Shown piece after piece: positions 1 through 7,490 of a DNA stretch of 13,315 bases. This DNA is from Bacteroidales bacterium UBA2295. Lineage in GTDB: Bacteria; Bacteroidota; Bacteroidia; Bacteroidales; Tenuifilaceae. A model generated the notes under the pieces. The model was not told the origin of the DNA, ran no database searches, and worked only from the letters and a program-made list of their open reading frames with translations. The position numbers were made by a program, and so were the translations under genes. The first letter of the stretch is position 1. Every line of letters starts with the position of its first letter. The stretch is taken from NCBI GenBank assembly GCA_002345825.1, contig DDWD01000198.1, positions 751 through 14,065 of the forward strand, given 5' to 3'.

Positions 1-10
1 CCCATATTAT

Positions 11-24
11 GTCCCTAACGGGAC
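11..24 (-). terminator. Small perfect hairpin over the stop codon of the isochorismatase-like gene
   Basis: Five-base arms, GTCCC and GGGAC, flank a four-base loop that contains the stop codon (positions 15-17) of the gene ending here. The stem is GC-rich for this AT-rich window and lies at the end of a possible long transcript, so it could be a terminator or an RNA-end stabiliser. No clear T-tract follows on the minus strand (the next ten bases are only mixed A/T), so an intrinsic terminator is weakly supported. Confidence 0.3.
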
Positions 25-506
25 AGCAAATCAAATATTTTCACGTCCATCGAGGCAAGTTCTTCCTCTGTTTTACTAACTAGCTCTTCGGCATTTTTTG
101 CCCAGTTGGAATGCCCGTTTTTTAGAATTGAAACGCTGAAACCATTCTTTACTCCGCCTAGGCAGGTGAACTTTACGCAGTGCTGCGTTGAGAGGCCACA
201 AACCAGAATCTCATCAACGTGATTTGATTTCAACATACTATCAAGATCGGTATTTGTAAACGCATTCCCGTGTTTTTTTTGTAGAACGATCCCCTCGGAA
301 CACATAATTACACTATCATCAATTTCCCAATCGGTGGTGTTGGGAATTAGCATTTTATTAATATGCTGAATGTAAATAATGGGTAAACCCTTGCTTCTGT
401 ATTGCTCAATGGCAGTATTTACTGTTCTGAAGAATTGATCGGTATTGTAAAAGCCTCTCCGTTTTGTTAGCCCTTTTTGGATGTCGACTACAATTAATGC
501 TTTCAT
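15..506 (-). CDS. Isochorismatase-family cysteine hydrolase
   Basis: This is a cytoplasmic, single-domain cysteine hydrolase of 163 residues, the usual size for the family. The catalytic triad is visible: Asp8 in VVDIQ near the N-terminus, Lys77 in QKKHGNAF, and the nucleophile Cys110 in STQHC. Family members hydrolyse amides such as nicotinamide or related compounds, or the isochorismate ether bond. The substrate here cannot be read from the sequence. The G-L-S-T-Q-H-C stretch is typical of the broad 'cysteine hydrolase' group rather than diagnostic of a true isochorismatase or nicotinamidase. The start codon lies 12 bp after the stop of the NTF2-like gene, so the two are probably cotranscribed. 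Upstream sequence is A/T-rich without a Shine-Dalgarno, as elsewhere in the window. It is complete, with its stop inside a small hairpin. Confidence 0.88.
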   Translation of the reverse strand: MKALIVVDIQKGLTKRRGFYNTDQFFRTVNTAIEQYRSKGLPIIYIQHINKMLIPNTTDWEIDDSVIMCSEGIVLQKKHGNAFTNTDLDSMLKSNHVDEILVCGLSTQHCVKFTCLGGVKNGFSVSILKNGHSNWAKNAEELVSKTEEELASMDVKIFDLLSR

Positions 507-518
507 TATCTATTTGTT

Positions 519-914
519 TTAAAGTTCCTTAACAGCATTTGTTAACGACCAATGGGTTTGAATAATCTTCCACTTCTCGTCACTTTGACGTTGATAAACC
601 TCGGTGCAGTTCCACTTTACAACCTTGTTCTCAACGTATGATTCTAAATTATAGGTTAGAACAGCCATCCTATCGAGGCTTTGTACTTTGGGGTTTAGCA
701 TTTTGTGCTTTTCAACAAATATCTTTCCTCGGATATTTTCGTACAGTTCCGTTAGGCTTTCCAACCCATCTATTCGAAGCTCAGTCATTGGATCGAAGTA
801 AACAACATCCTTATCGGATATTTCGAGGAATCCGCTGGGGTCGCCATTGTTCCATCGTTCAAGGGCGGTAATCTCCATCTTAATTATAATCTCTGCAATT
901 TCACTCATCATCAA
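519..914 (-). CDS. NTF2-like (SnoaL/DUF4440-type) protein
   Basis: A small cytoplasmic protein of 131 residues with the cone-shaped NTF2-like layout: an N-terminal helix with an A-x-x-R-W-N-x-G-D-P-S-G-F motif (about 17-29), an acidic F-D-P segment (40-42), then alternating strands ending in W-K-I-I-Q-T-H-W-S (115-123). Related proteins of the SnoaL, DUF4440 and CaMKII-association groups bind small hydrophobic ligands or act as isomerases or cyclases. None of these roles can be assigned here. Three consecutive ATG codons stand at the 5' end (914, 911 and 908); the third, giving M-S-E-I-A, is at least as plausible as the first. The gene lies 54 bp after the TonB receptor gene and 12 bp before the cysteine hydrolase, which suggests cotranscription with the latter. 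No signal peptide is present, unlike the second NTF2-like protein in the window (ending at 10597). Confidence 0.82.
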   Translation of the reverse strand: MMMSEIAEIIIKMEITALERWNNGDPSGFLEISDKDVVYFDPMTELRIDGLESLTELYENIRGKIFVEKHKMLNPKVQSLDRMAVLTYNLESYVENKVVKWNCTEVYQRQSDEKWKIIQTHWSLTNAVKEL

Positions 915-968
915 TTTTTTATTTGTCAGACAATTTAAGCCTTAACCTATTTAATTTGGCATGATTTA

Positions 969-3329
969 CTAAAACTCTATTTTGTAGCTTATAAAGGGAA
1001 CTGGACTTGTAAAGAAATCATCCTCGATTTCTTGAGTTAACAAATTGTATTTCTTACCCAAATACTGGCGACCCAAAACGTTCTTAACCTGAAAAGCAAA
1101 TACCGAGGACGCCCTCAAATGGTTTAATCGATATGTGATAGTTATGTCTGATATAGTCTCAAGGTTCGAATTACGATAGCTGAACGGCATTTGCTCGTTG
1201 TACACGATATCGCCTCTGAGCTGGGTTTCATCAAAATCAACAGGTTGATGCCAATAGGGACCAAAAAAGGCTACTTTGGCATTTATTCCCAGCAAATTCT
1301 TTTTGCGGATTGTCCACTCCTTACCTCCAACAAGATTAATTACGTAGCCACCGCTATAGCGAGATCTGCGCTTAATTCCGTTTCCATCTGTGTATTGCGA
1401 TTTATATAGCGAAGAGGTGATAAGGAAGTAGTATCCATCATTTAGGAAGCGCTCAATGGTTAGGTCAATCCCAATGTTTTCGCCCGTACCATCGTTTACT
1501 AGAGTTTTATCGAAGGTCCAGTCGCTCATAAAATTAATCATTGAGTAAAGTTCTTCTTCAACTACTGGAACATTATATAGATATTGGAAATACGGCTCAA
1601 TCTTAACTCTTAGGTTTTGAGATGGAGAAAAATCGTAACCCAGCACAAAGTGGTGCGCTCCCATCCTTTTCAGGTTCATATTTGGGTAAAAAGATTCTCC
1701 AGTTTGATCATCGACTTGTGTTACGAAGTAAACAAAGAGTGGCTCAATCTGACTGTGGTTGCCGTATCCAACGGAAAATCGATTTTGCTGGTTTGCCTGC
1801 CAGCTGGCCGATAGGCGTGGCTCAACCCGTAGCTCATTGTTCAACTCAAACCACGACACGTTTGCCCCAGCATTGAAGTAAAAGTTTTGAGAAACCGAAT
1901 ACTTTGCCTGTGCAAATGCCTTTACAACGGCACCGGAACCATCACCACTCAAAAAATTTCCGTATTGGCCAGTTTGGAAATCTCTCGAATCGCCATTTAA
2001 CGAGTAGTAATGCAGGTTGGCATCGATTCCTGTTTTTAAACTTAATCGGGATGATGATGCAATGGATAGCGTTGAGTTTAGTGTTGCCATTCCCTCGGTA
2101 CTTTCGACATAAAACAAAGGATGTAAAACAGAGGGAGTATCCTCAAATAGCCTAGCCTCCTCGTTGTACTTATGCTGTCCTGAATTTAGGGCGAGGGTTG
2201 TTCTTAGGTGTGCTTTGGAGGTAAGGCCTTGGGTATGGGTGATTCCAACAACTCCCATATTGTAGTTGAATTTCATCTTCTTCCTGTTTTCGGGGTATAC
2301 CCACTCATCCACCTCGTTGTAGCCTTTCATACTACTTTCGCTTAATCCTCCTATTCCCCATATCGAAAACTGTCCAGCCTTTGCCGTTGGTAAATAAACC
2401 TTAAATGATAGATCCTGATAAATTGGTAGCTCGTTGGCTCCTTTCACCTCAGGCAAAAGTGGGAAGATTAGAGCCATTGTTGAGTATCGGTAGTTTAAGA
2501 GGAATGAGCTGCCGTGACCACTTTTAATAGGCCCCTCTGCTGCTGCTTCAATTCCTTGAACGCCAATTTGAAAAGCGTACTCGTGCCTTTGGCTATTCCC
2601 GTTCCGCAGCTTCATATCGAAAACACCAGCCGAGGCGTTTCCAAACTCGGCGGGGAAAGCGCCCGTATAGAAATCGGAGTTAGCCAGCAGCTGGCTGCTA
2701 AACATAGTTAATCCGCCGCCACCCGCAATGTTTGAGCCTGAGAAATGGCTTGGCACAGGGATGTCCACACCTTCAAGCCGCCAAAGCAACCCTTTTGGTG
2801 CGTTACCTCTAACTACAATGGCATTCTGATGAGCAGCAACAGGAGTAACACCTGCAAAATTCCCTGCCATTCTACCCGGATCGTCGAGTGCACCAGCGTA
2901 TCGCCTTGCCTCCTCAACCGAGAACGTGCGCGCGCTCACCGCTGCCATGCTGTTCATGGGCTTATCCTTACGAATGGTTGCCTTAACCACTACGCCCTCA
3001 AGCTCCGATGCAGATTGCTCTAGACCCACATCAAGCACAACCTCTCTTCCTGACCCAACCAGCAGTTCGGGAATTATTTGAGGTTCATACCCCATAAAGC
3101 TAACCTGAAGGTTGTAGCGACCCACCTCAACATTTTGGAGCAAAAATTTCCCATCCAAGTCGGTGGTAACCCCTTTGTTCTTATCAATAAGAATAATATT
3201 TGCACCTGGCAGGGTTTCCTTTGTAATTGCATCGTAAACTATCCCTCGAATGGTTTGGGTTGGCTTTTGGGCAAAGCAGTTTAACAAAAACCAAAATGCG
3301 AATAATGTAAATAATACTAATCGTTTCAT
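969..3329 (-). CDS. TonB-dependent outer-membrane receptor with N-terminal carboxypeptidase-like domain
   Basis: An outer-membrane active-transport channel of 786 residues. Residues 1-20 are a signal peptide ending F-A, with the mature protein starting at Gln21. Residues about 26-105 form the Bacteroidota-specific carboxypeptidase-regulatory-like domain (G-x-V-x-D..L-P-G-A-N..T-D-L-D-G-K-F..V-S-F-M-G-Y). The plug follows at about 125-240, with V-S-A-R-T-F-S, D-D-P-G-R-M-A, V-V-R-G-N, W-R-L-E-G-V-D-I-P and A-F-P-A-E-F-G-N. The remainder is a beta-barrel rich in aromatic and glycine strands, ending in I-S-Y-K-I-E-F with the C-terminal Phe expected for BAM recognition. It is shorter than SusC proteins, no SusD partner is nearby, and no TonB box is obvious, so a glycan-utilisation role is unsupported; the ligand is unknown. 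It starts 30 bp after the CPBP protease gene. The reading frame is intact. Confidence 0.95.
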   Translation of the reverse strand: MKRLVLFTLFAFWFLLNCFAQKPTQTIRGIVYDAITKETLPGANIILIDKNKGVTTDLDGKFLLQNVEVGRYNLQVSFMGYEPQIIPELLVGSGREVVLDVGLEQSASELEGVVVKATIRKDKPMNSMAAVSARTFSVEEARRYAGALDDPGRMAGNFAGVTPVAAHQNAIVVRGNAPKGLLWRLEGVDIPVPSHFSGSNIAGGGGLTMFSSQLLANSDFYTGAFPAEFGNASAGVFDMKLRNGNSQRHEYAFQIGVQGIEAAAEGPIKSGHGSSFLLNYRYSTMALIFPLLPEVKGANELPIYQDLSFKVYLPTAKAGQFSIWGIGGLSESSMKGYNEVDEWVYPENRKKMKFNYNMGVVGITHTQGLTSKAHLRTTLALNSGQHKYNEEARLFEDTPSVLHPLFYVESTEGMATLNSTLSIASSSRLSLKTGIDANLHYYSLNGDSRDFQTGQYGNFLSGDGSGAVVKAFAQAKYSVSQNFYFNAGANVSWFELNNELRVEPRLSASWQANQQNRFSVGYGNHSQIEPLFVYFVTQVDDQTGESFYPNMNLKRMGAHHFVLGYDFSPSQNLRVKIEPYFQYLYNVPVVEEELYSMINFMSDWTFDKTLVNDGTGENIGIDLTIERFLNDGYYFLITSSLYKSQYTDGNGIKRRSRYSGGYVINLVGGKEWTIRKKNLLGINAKVAFFGPYWHQPVDFDETQLRGDIVYNEQMPFSYRNSNLETISDITITYRLNHLRASSVFAFQVKNVLGRQYLGKKYNLLTQEIEDDFFTSPVPFISYKIEF

Positions 3330-3359
3330 GACTATTTTTAAATTTTTTTCAATTAAAAT

Positions 3360-4091
3360 CTATTGGTTCATAATAAATACTAATCCAATTATAAAATCAA
3401 TGGAGTTTATTATACAATGCGCTATAATGCCTATGTAGATGTTTTCTTTTCTTTTAACAAGATAAATAAGTGGTAGCACTCCAACTGTTCGGGTAATAAA
3501 AAGCCAGGGGGTCCAGGTATGATATAGCGCAAATAGTGCACTATGAATTGGAACTACCCAACCTCTAAGCTTGTTGGGCATTCTTGGTAATAAGTATCCC
3601 CTAAAGTAAAGTTCCTCAACAGCAGGCAAAATCAACACCATGAACAAAAAGAAAAGGGTGTAAGTAATTATTAAGTTTGTTTTGGGATATTCACCATTTA
3701 GCCCCATATCGAGCATGTGGGTTGAGGGTATCCAGCTAAACCGTTGCATTAAAAATTCTGATGCAAAACCGAACGCTTTAAATAATAGACCCGTTAAAAT
3801 AAATATTACAGCAACCCACAGGATGTACTGCCAAATTTTAAGTGGTTTCTGATATTTTACAATTTCCCCAATAAATTTCTCCCTTTTCTTTCGGGATTGG
3901 TACATCAGAAAGCCTAACTCAATGGGAAGAAGCACAAAAATTCCTGATATTATTAATGCCATAACGTTGGGAAAACCGTACTGTTTAACTATTGGTGCCA
4001 GCAGAAAATAGTAGAGCCCAACAAGTACTCCTGGTAGTAGATGAAGAAATATTGATTTTGCCAACGAATGCTTTTCGATCGAATTACTCAT
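3360..4091 (-). CDS. CPBP-family intramembrane metalloprotease (Rce1/Abi type)
   Basis: A polytopic inner-membrane protein of 243 residues with about six to eight hydrophobic segments. All three sequence signatures of the CPBP/Rce1 glutamate-type protease family are intact: EExxxR at Glu159-Glu160 to Arg164 (E-E-L-Y-F-R), FxxxH at Phe187 to His191 and HxxxN at His225 to Asn229. It is therefore predicted to be catalytically competent. In eukaryotes Rce1 cleaves prenylated CAAX proteins. Bacterial members serve in bacteriocin immunity, membrane-protein turnover or signalling, and their substrates are mostly unknown. Here no bacteriocin gene is adjacent. It is flanked by a lipoprotein hydrolase (28 bp gap) and a TonB receptor (30 bp gap), an envelope context. 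The leader is A/T-rich with no Shine-Dalgarno. Confidence 0.93.
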   Translation of the reverse strand: MSNSIEKHSLAKSIFLHLLPGVLVGLYYFLLAPIVKQYGFPNVMALIISGIFVLLPIELGFLMYQSRKKREKFIGEIVKYQKPLKIWQYILWVAVIFILTGLLFKAFGFASEFLMQRFSWIPSTHMLDMGLNGEYPKTNLIITYTLFFLFMVLILPAVEELYFRGYLLPRMPNKLRGWVVPIHSALFALYHTWTPWLFITRTVGVLPLIYLVKRKENIYIGIIAHCIINSIDFIIGLVFIMNQ

Positions 4092-4119
4092 ATTTTATAA
4101 AATAAGTTGATTGTAATAT

Positions 4120-5115
4120 TTAATTGTGTTCGATTCCTCCTCTCGTCAGCTCTCTTTCAAAGAAGTTAACCACTTCTTTCTTTACCTCATCAGGCTGTTC
4201 ATGCCCAATACCCTTAAATACTTTTATTTGGGCATTTATATCGTTTTGTTGATATACCGTTTTACAGAAGTCCCATCGTTTGGGGAGCATCTCATCACTT
4301 CCTATTAAATCGCAAATTGTTTCTCTTTCGTCCTGACTATAGGCATCGCTATAGGGAACTGCATCGTTATCATCGAGTTCACCCATGAAGTAGAGCTGAG
4401 GAACATCCTTAAACAAATCGATTTGAAACTCGTTACCAGTAACCACTTCAAAATCATTTATTCCAAGCGGATAATTTAGGTCGTTTCCATTTAGGCTATC
4501 CTCTGGTAGCATCAGCAAACCATTTAAACCACCAGCCGCCACAGCGAAAACTTTCTCGGGGTGCAACAACGTGAATCTGTTGGCAAAAGTTCCCGATGCC
4601 GAAAACCCAGTGAGCAAAATCTTTTCGTTAGCATCAATGCCTTTGGTTTTTAGCAAAGCACGTGCATCATCAAACATAGCTATGAGCTGTAAATCGATAC
4701 GCTCAAGTTTGTTGCCTGCTTGAAGCATTGCATCCCTATCGAGCGCATGGGTGTATACCTCCCAATTGGTTTTGCTCCGAGGAAATACTGGAACCAGAAG
4801 TGGGTAGTTGAGTTCACCGGCAACGTAGCGACCTATGTAAAAATCCTTTGTAGCCATTCGTTCCGCTTTTGCAGAGTGCTTTTGCAAATCGTCATCGGCA
4901 AACCCTGTGTTGTTGGGCTCCACAACAATAAAGGTCATATTATCCTTATTCACGTTATGGGGAACGAACAAGTAGTATGGAAAATTAAACTTATCAGTTT
5001 TACTGGGCTCAACAAAATGGAGGTCACCATTGTGCGCATTGCTGCAACCCGTAACGATAAAAAGGCAACAGATTATCTTTAAATATTTGTTTATTGTTTT
5101 TACAATTAGCACCAT
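4120..5115 (-). CDS. Lipoprotein alpha/beta hydrolase (esterase-like)
   Basis: A predicted lipid-anchored envelope hydrolase of 331 residues. The frame is open back to 5199, but the chosen ATG at 5115 gives a proper lipoprotein signal: basic start, hydrophobic core (K-I-I-C-C-L-F-I-V) and lipobox V-T-G-C with Cys24. It also leaves a 14-bp gap to the upstream gene instead of a 70-bp overlap. The catalytic elements, numbered from this start, are a nucleophile elbow G-F-S-A-S-G with Ser172, an acidic loop G-E-L-D-D-N-D-A-V-P (about 245-254) that should supply the Asp, and His305 in G-I-G-H-E. The layout resembles PHB-depolymerase or feruloyl-esterase-like enzymes that act on esters, but the substrate is not evident. 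It is probably cotranscribed with the membrane protein upstream and the CPBP protease 28 bp downstream. Confidence 0.87.
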   Translation of the reverse strand: MVLIVKTINKYLKIICCLFIVTGCSNAHNGDLHFVEPSKTDKFNFPYYLFVPHNVNKDNMTFIVVEPNNTGFADDDLQKHSAKAERMATKDFYIGRYVAGELNYPLLVPVFPRSKTNWEVYTHALDRDAMLQAGNKLERIDLQLIAMFDDARALLKTKGIDANEKILLTGFSASGTFANRFTLLHPEKVFAVAAGGLNGLLMLPEDSLNGNDLNYPLGINDFEVVTGNEFQIDLFKDVPQLYFMGELDDNDAVPYSDAYSQDERETICDLIGSDEMLPKRWDFCKTVYQQNDINAQIKVFKGIGHEQPDEVKKEVVNFFERELTRGGIEHN

Positions 5116-5129
5116 AAATATATTTGCTT

Positions 5130-6119
5130 TTAGGTTAGGAAAATGCACATATTGCTGTGCACTATCTTCATCCTTTTGTTCTCTGAACGCCGTTGCCAAA
5201 AGAAGAAGATAAGGGAGAACATCAGCATTTGGCTAAAAATCTCGGGGATACCCACCGCAAGGCTTTTGATAAATTCAGCAATTGATCCATTAAAATCAAT
5301 GAATTCGGTTAGGAATAGGGGTGAGCCCAGAATGGTTAGCCCAATCATAAGGAGGTAAAGTTGAGCCCAGCCACTTTTCTTGTCAATGTAGATTTTATAG
5401 AAGGGGTAAAGTAGTACAGCCAGCAATGTGCCTCGAAATATCTGGCCGAAAAATACCAGAAGTACAGTATTAAGGCTTTCCATAGGCCTCCAAAGATTAA
5501 AGATTTCCATTGTTTCTAGCGCATCGTTATAACCTGTGAGCTCGTAGAATATACCTCCTACTACCCAGTATGTGAAAAGATGAACCAATGTAAACCTGAT
5601 GATGTATCCCTTTAAATTTTTCTGATTTAGGGAGAACTGTACACCTATTTCTAGTAGATTGTTTTCAGCAAAACGATTCTCTATCCAAAAGATTAACCAC
5701 ACAAAGAGTAGCATTTGAATACCAACCGCAATTAATACCGAGGCGTGTTCTGCAAAGGTGATTACGGTATAGATAATCCCTTCAATGGATCCGGGCTGTG
5801 GCTCAACAGAGCAGAATAATCCTACTGCCCACATTGAAAGGAAAAGCAGAAGTCGCCCGCCCTTACGATTAAAAACTATATGGTAAAAGGGATAGAAAAC
5901 AAATCCAAATGCCAATCCGCGGAGCAGTTGTCCTAATATGTTGATTGTATCTAAAGCTCGAAACGGTTGATACAAATTTAATCCTATACTATCTGCATCG
6001 GGCAAAGCGTTCTGAAATGCGACAAATATAATTGCAACCAAAAAATAGGATATAGTATGTATAACAGAAAACCTTAGTATATAATTGACAAATTTTCCTT
6101 GAGGTTTAATATTTTTCAT
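5130..6119 (-). CDS. Multi-pass membrane protein built of two tandem homologous modules
   Basis: I do not recognise this as a named family. It is an inner-membrane protein of 329 residues with roughly eight to ten hydrophobic segments and no cleavable signal peptide. Its main feature is internal duplication: residues about 13-148 repeat at about 172-308. Matching landmarks are Y-I-L-R-F-S-V-I-H / Y-I-I-R-F-T-L-V-H at the start of each unit, P-F-R-A-L-D-T-I-N / L-W-R-P-M-E-S-L-N, Gln64..Arg67-Gly68 / Gln226..Arg229-Gly230, and the best-kept element Y-P-F-Y (76-79 and 238-241), followed by a basic loop N-R-K-G-G / D-K-K-S-G. Each unit ends with a long helix capped by charged residues. The short hydrophilic tail (about 309-329) is unrelated to the repeat. 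The stop is 14 bp before the lipoprotein hydrolase start, suggesting coexpression. A transporter or scaffold role is possible but not shown. Confidence 0.83.
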   Translation of the reverse strand: MKNIKPQGKFVNYILRFSVIHTISYFLVAIIFVAFQNALPDADSIGLNLYQPFRALDTINILGQLLRGLAFGFVFYPFYHIVFNRKGGRLLLFLSMWAVGLFCSVEPQPGSIEGIIYTVITFAEHASVLIAVGIQMLLFVWLIFWIENRFAENNLLEIGVQFSLNQKNLKGYIIRFTLVHLFTYWVVGGIFYELTGYNDALETMEIFNLWRPMESLNTVLLVFFGQIFRGTLLAVLLYPFYKIYIDKKSGWAQLYLLMIGLTILGSPLFLTEFIDFNGSIAEFIKSLAVGIPEIFSQMLMFSLIFFFWQRRSENKRMKIVHSNMCIFLT

Positions 6120-6163
6120 AACATTAGATTTATTATTGATCTAATAATCAGAATACAATGAAA

Positions 6164-6178
6164 TTGGATTAAATCCAA
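6164..6178 (-). terminator. Short inverted repeat after the second FG-GAP-like gene
   Basis: TTGGATT and AATCCAA are perfect 7-bp arms around one base. As RNA this would be a six-pair stem with a three-base loop, five bases past the stop codon at 6184. A second AT-rich inverted repeat (ATTAGAT at 6123-6129, ATCTAAT at 6139-6145) sits closer to the next gene. Either could end or stabilise the upstream message. Neither has a strong T-tract. Confidence 0.3.
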
Positions 6179-6183
6179 ATTAT

Positions 6184-6786
6184 TTAAAAAAGATTCGAGT
6201 TATACTCTTCGAAAGGGGTAATCCCAAAATCTTTCACGGTATCCATATCGGAATAGACCTTATTTGGTTCATGAACAGAAAACGGTTCATCTCCACTGCT
6301 GTGTAGGAACCAATTTTTCTCCTCTGGGGAATACTTAAAAGTAATGAACAGCGACCATTTTTCTCGACTTCCTCCATGATGCGAAAGTGTAAAGTAGCCG
6401 TTGTTAATAGTTATCCCATCAAATGGATCGCCCCACTGGCCACCACAATCATAGCATAAAACCACCTTGTCGTTCCTTTTTGCAAGAAGGCATGTACCAT
6501 CGGGCTGGCCTAAATATAATAACAAGGGGCGGTCGAAAGGATTCTCCAAAGAATCACGATTAAAACTGGGGTTATACCTATCATAATCGTAAAATGCTAT
6601 AAGGTCTGGTAAGGTATCGCTATTCAAATGACCCGATTCGTAGTCTAAAATTTTATAGCCAGGTACATTCTGGTCAACCAACTCCTCAATAGTACCCCTT
6701 TCTTTAAAATCTTGTGAGAATCCTATAGTTGCACCAAGCAATATAAAACAGCTTACAAATAGTTTGATGATTTTTGTTTTTAGCAT
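6184..6786 (-). CDS. Exported FG-GAP-like protein, paralogue 2
   Basis: A predicted exported protein of 200 residues from the ATG at 6786. The frame is open to 6852, but the first 22 codons would place a polar basic stretch before the signal sequence, whereas the internal ATG begins a standard signal peptide (M-L-K-T-K-I-I-K, hydrophobic core, cleavage after F-S-Q or nearby, about residue 25). Mature features are H-L-N-S-D-T-L-P-D-L-I-A-F (53-65), like one calcium-type loop of FG-GAP/VCBS repeats; L-L-L-Y-L-G-Q-P-D-G; and C-Y-D-C-G-G-Q (Cys111, Cys114), followed by G-D-P-F-D-G-I-T-I and a W-F-L-H strand. Secreted single-domain proteins of this sort are common in Bacteroidota with no established function. 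It is a tandem paralogue of the gene ending at 6859, with very similar core motifs, so the pair arose by duplication. Confidence 0.78.
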   Translation of the reverse strand: MLKTKIIKLFVSCFILLGATIGFSQDFKERGTIEELVDQNVPGYKILDYESGHLNSDTLPDLIAFYDYDRYNPSFNRDSLENPFDRPLLLYLGQPDGTCLLAKRNDKVVLCYDCGGQWGDPFDGITINNGYFTLSHHGGSREKWSLFITFKYSPEEKNWFLHSSGDEPFSVHEPNKVYSDMDTVKDFGITPFEEYNSNLF

Positions 6787-6858
6787 ATTGTTATCAATTT
6801 TATATTTATGTATAGGATTAATTAAGCATTTGTATAACTCCATTTTAAGCATTCATTA

Positions 6859-7473
6859 TCAATCTATCATAAACATATCCAGGGATATAACGCCAAAATC
6901 TGCGGTAGTTTCCATATAGTGATTTACAATATCGGGATTATGAATCGTGAAGGTTTCACCCCCATCCCTATGCAAAAACCAATTTCTTTCTTCCTTTGAA
7001 TACTTAAAGGTTACAAAGCGAGACCATCTAAATGCTGTTCCCCCTGAAAACTCAAGGGTAAAAAATCCATTCTTAATAGTGATTCCATCAAAAGGATCTC
7101 CTAGTTGTCCCCCACAGTTGGAGCATAGTACAGCCCTGTCGTTTCGTTTAGCAAGTTGAAGTTTACCATCGGGCAATCCTACGTATAATAGCATTGTTCT
7201 ATCGAGAGGATTGTCTAGCGACTCGGTATCAGAATTGGCGTTTTCCCTATTGTAGTCATAAATAGCCACCAAATCGGGTAATGAATCGCGATTAAGGTTC
7301 CCTATTTTATGGTAAAAAATTTTGAGGCTCGGCACATTCTGACTAACGATCTGCTCAATTGTGCCATATTCTATAAAATCTTGAGAGTAACCCTGATTTG
7401 GTGCAAGGGCAACACAGAATAACAATACCAAATGAATGCATACAAGTTGCTTCCTAAATATCGATATTTCCAT
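6859..7473 (-). CDS. Exported FG-GAP-like protein, paralogue 1
   Basis: A predicted exported protein of 204 residues. The signal peptide spans about 1-31 and ends G-Y-S-Q. The mature part begins Q-D-F and matches its downstream neighbour almost motif for motif: G-T-I-E-Q-I-V, N-L-N-R-D-S-L-P-D-L-V-A-I-Y-D-Y (59-74, FG-GAP-like acidic loop), L-L-Y-V-G-L-P-D-G, A-K-R-N-D, Cys117-x-x-Cys120-G-G-Q, G-D-P-F-D-G-I-T-I and N-W-F-L-H. By eye the two mature proteins share about half their residues, so the duplication is not recent. The CxxC pair could form a disulfide or bind metal. The gene begins 17 bp after the Hint-fusion gene, which strongly suggests cotranscription with it. Function is unknown. 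A cell-surface binding role is only a guess from the FG-GAP resemblance. Confidence 0.8.
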   Translation of the reverse strand: MEISIFRKQLVCIHLVLLFCVALAPNQGYSQDFIEYGTIEQIVSQNVPSLKIFYHKIGNLNRDSLPDLVAIYDYNRENANSDTESLDNPLDRTMLLYVGLPDGKLQLAKRNDRAVLCSNCGGQLGDPFDGITIKNGFFTLEFSGGTAFRWSRFVTFKYSKEERNWFLHRDGGETFTIHNPDIVNHYMETTADFGVISLDMFMID

Positions 7474-7490
7474 TTCAGTATTAGTAAAGA

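Noticed and set aside
638..871. Plus-strand open frame inside the NTF2-like gene
   Set aside because: It is a shadow of a well-supported minus-strand gene with family motifs. Its translation has no domain-like pattern.
923..933. Small palindrome TTGTC-A-GACAA upstream of the NTF2-like gene, considered as an operator
   Set aside because: Five-base arms are expected by chance in AT-rich intergenic DNA, and no promoter box lies beside it.
1191..3284. Several plus-strand open frames within the TonB receptor gene
   Set aside because: The minus-strand frame is continuous over 786 codons with clear receptor motifs. The antisense frames are short and low in recognisable features.
969..3329. TonB receptor considered as a SusC protein of a polysaccharide utilisation locus
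   Set aside because: It is about 200 residues shorter than typical SusC, has no SusD neighbour and no glycoside hydrolase genes are present.
3360..4091. CPBP protease considered as bacteriocin immunity or abortive-infection gene
   Set aside because: The family includes such proteins, but no bacteriocin precursor, double-glycine leader or export gene is nearby, so only the protease fold is supported.
4720..5212. Plus-strand frames opposite the lipoprotein hydrolase
   Set aside because: They lie antisense to a gene with intact catalytic motifs and have no start context or family resemblance.
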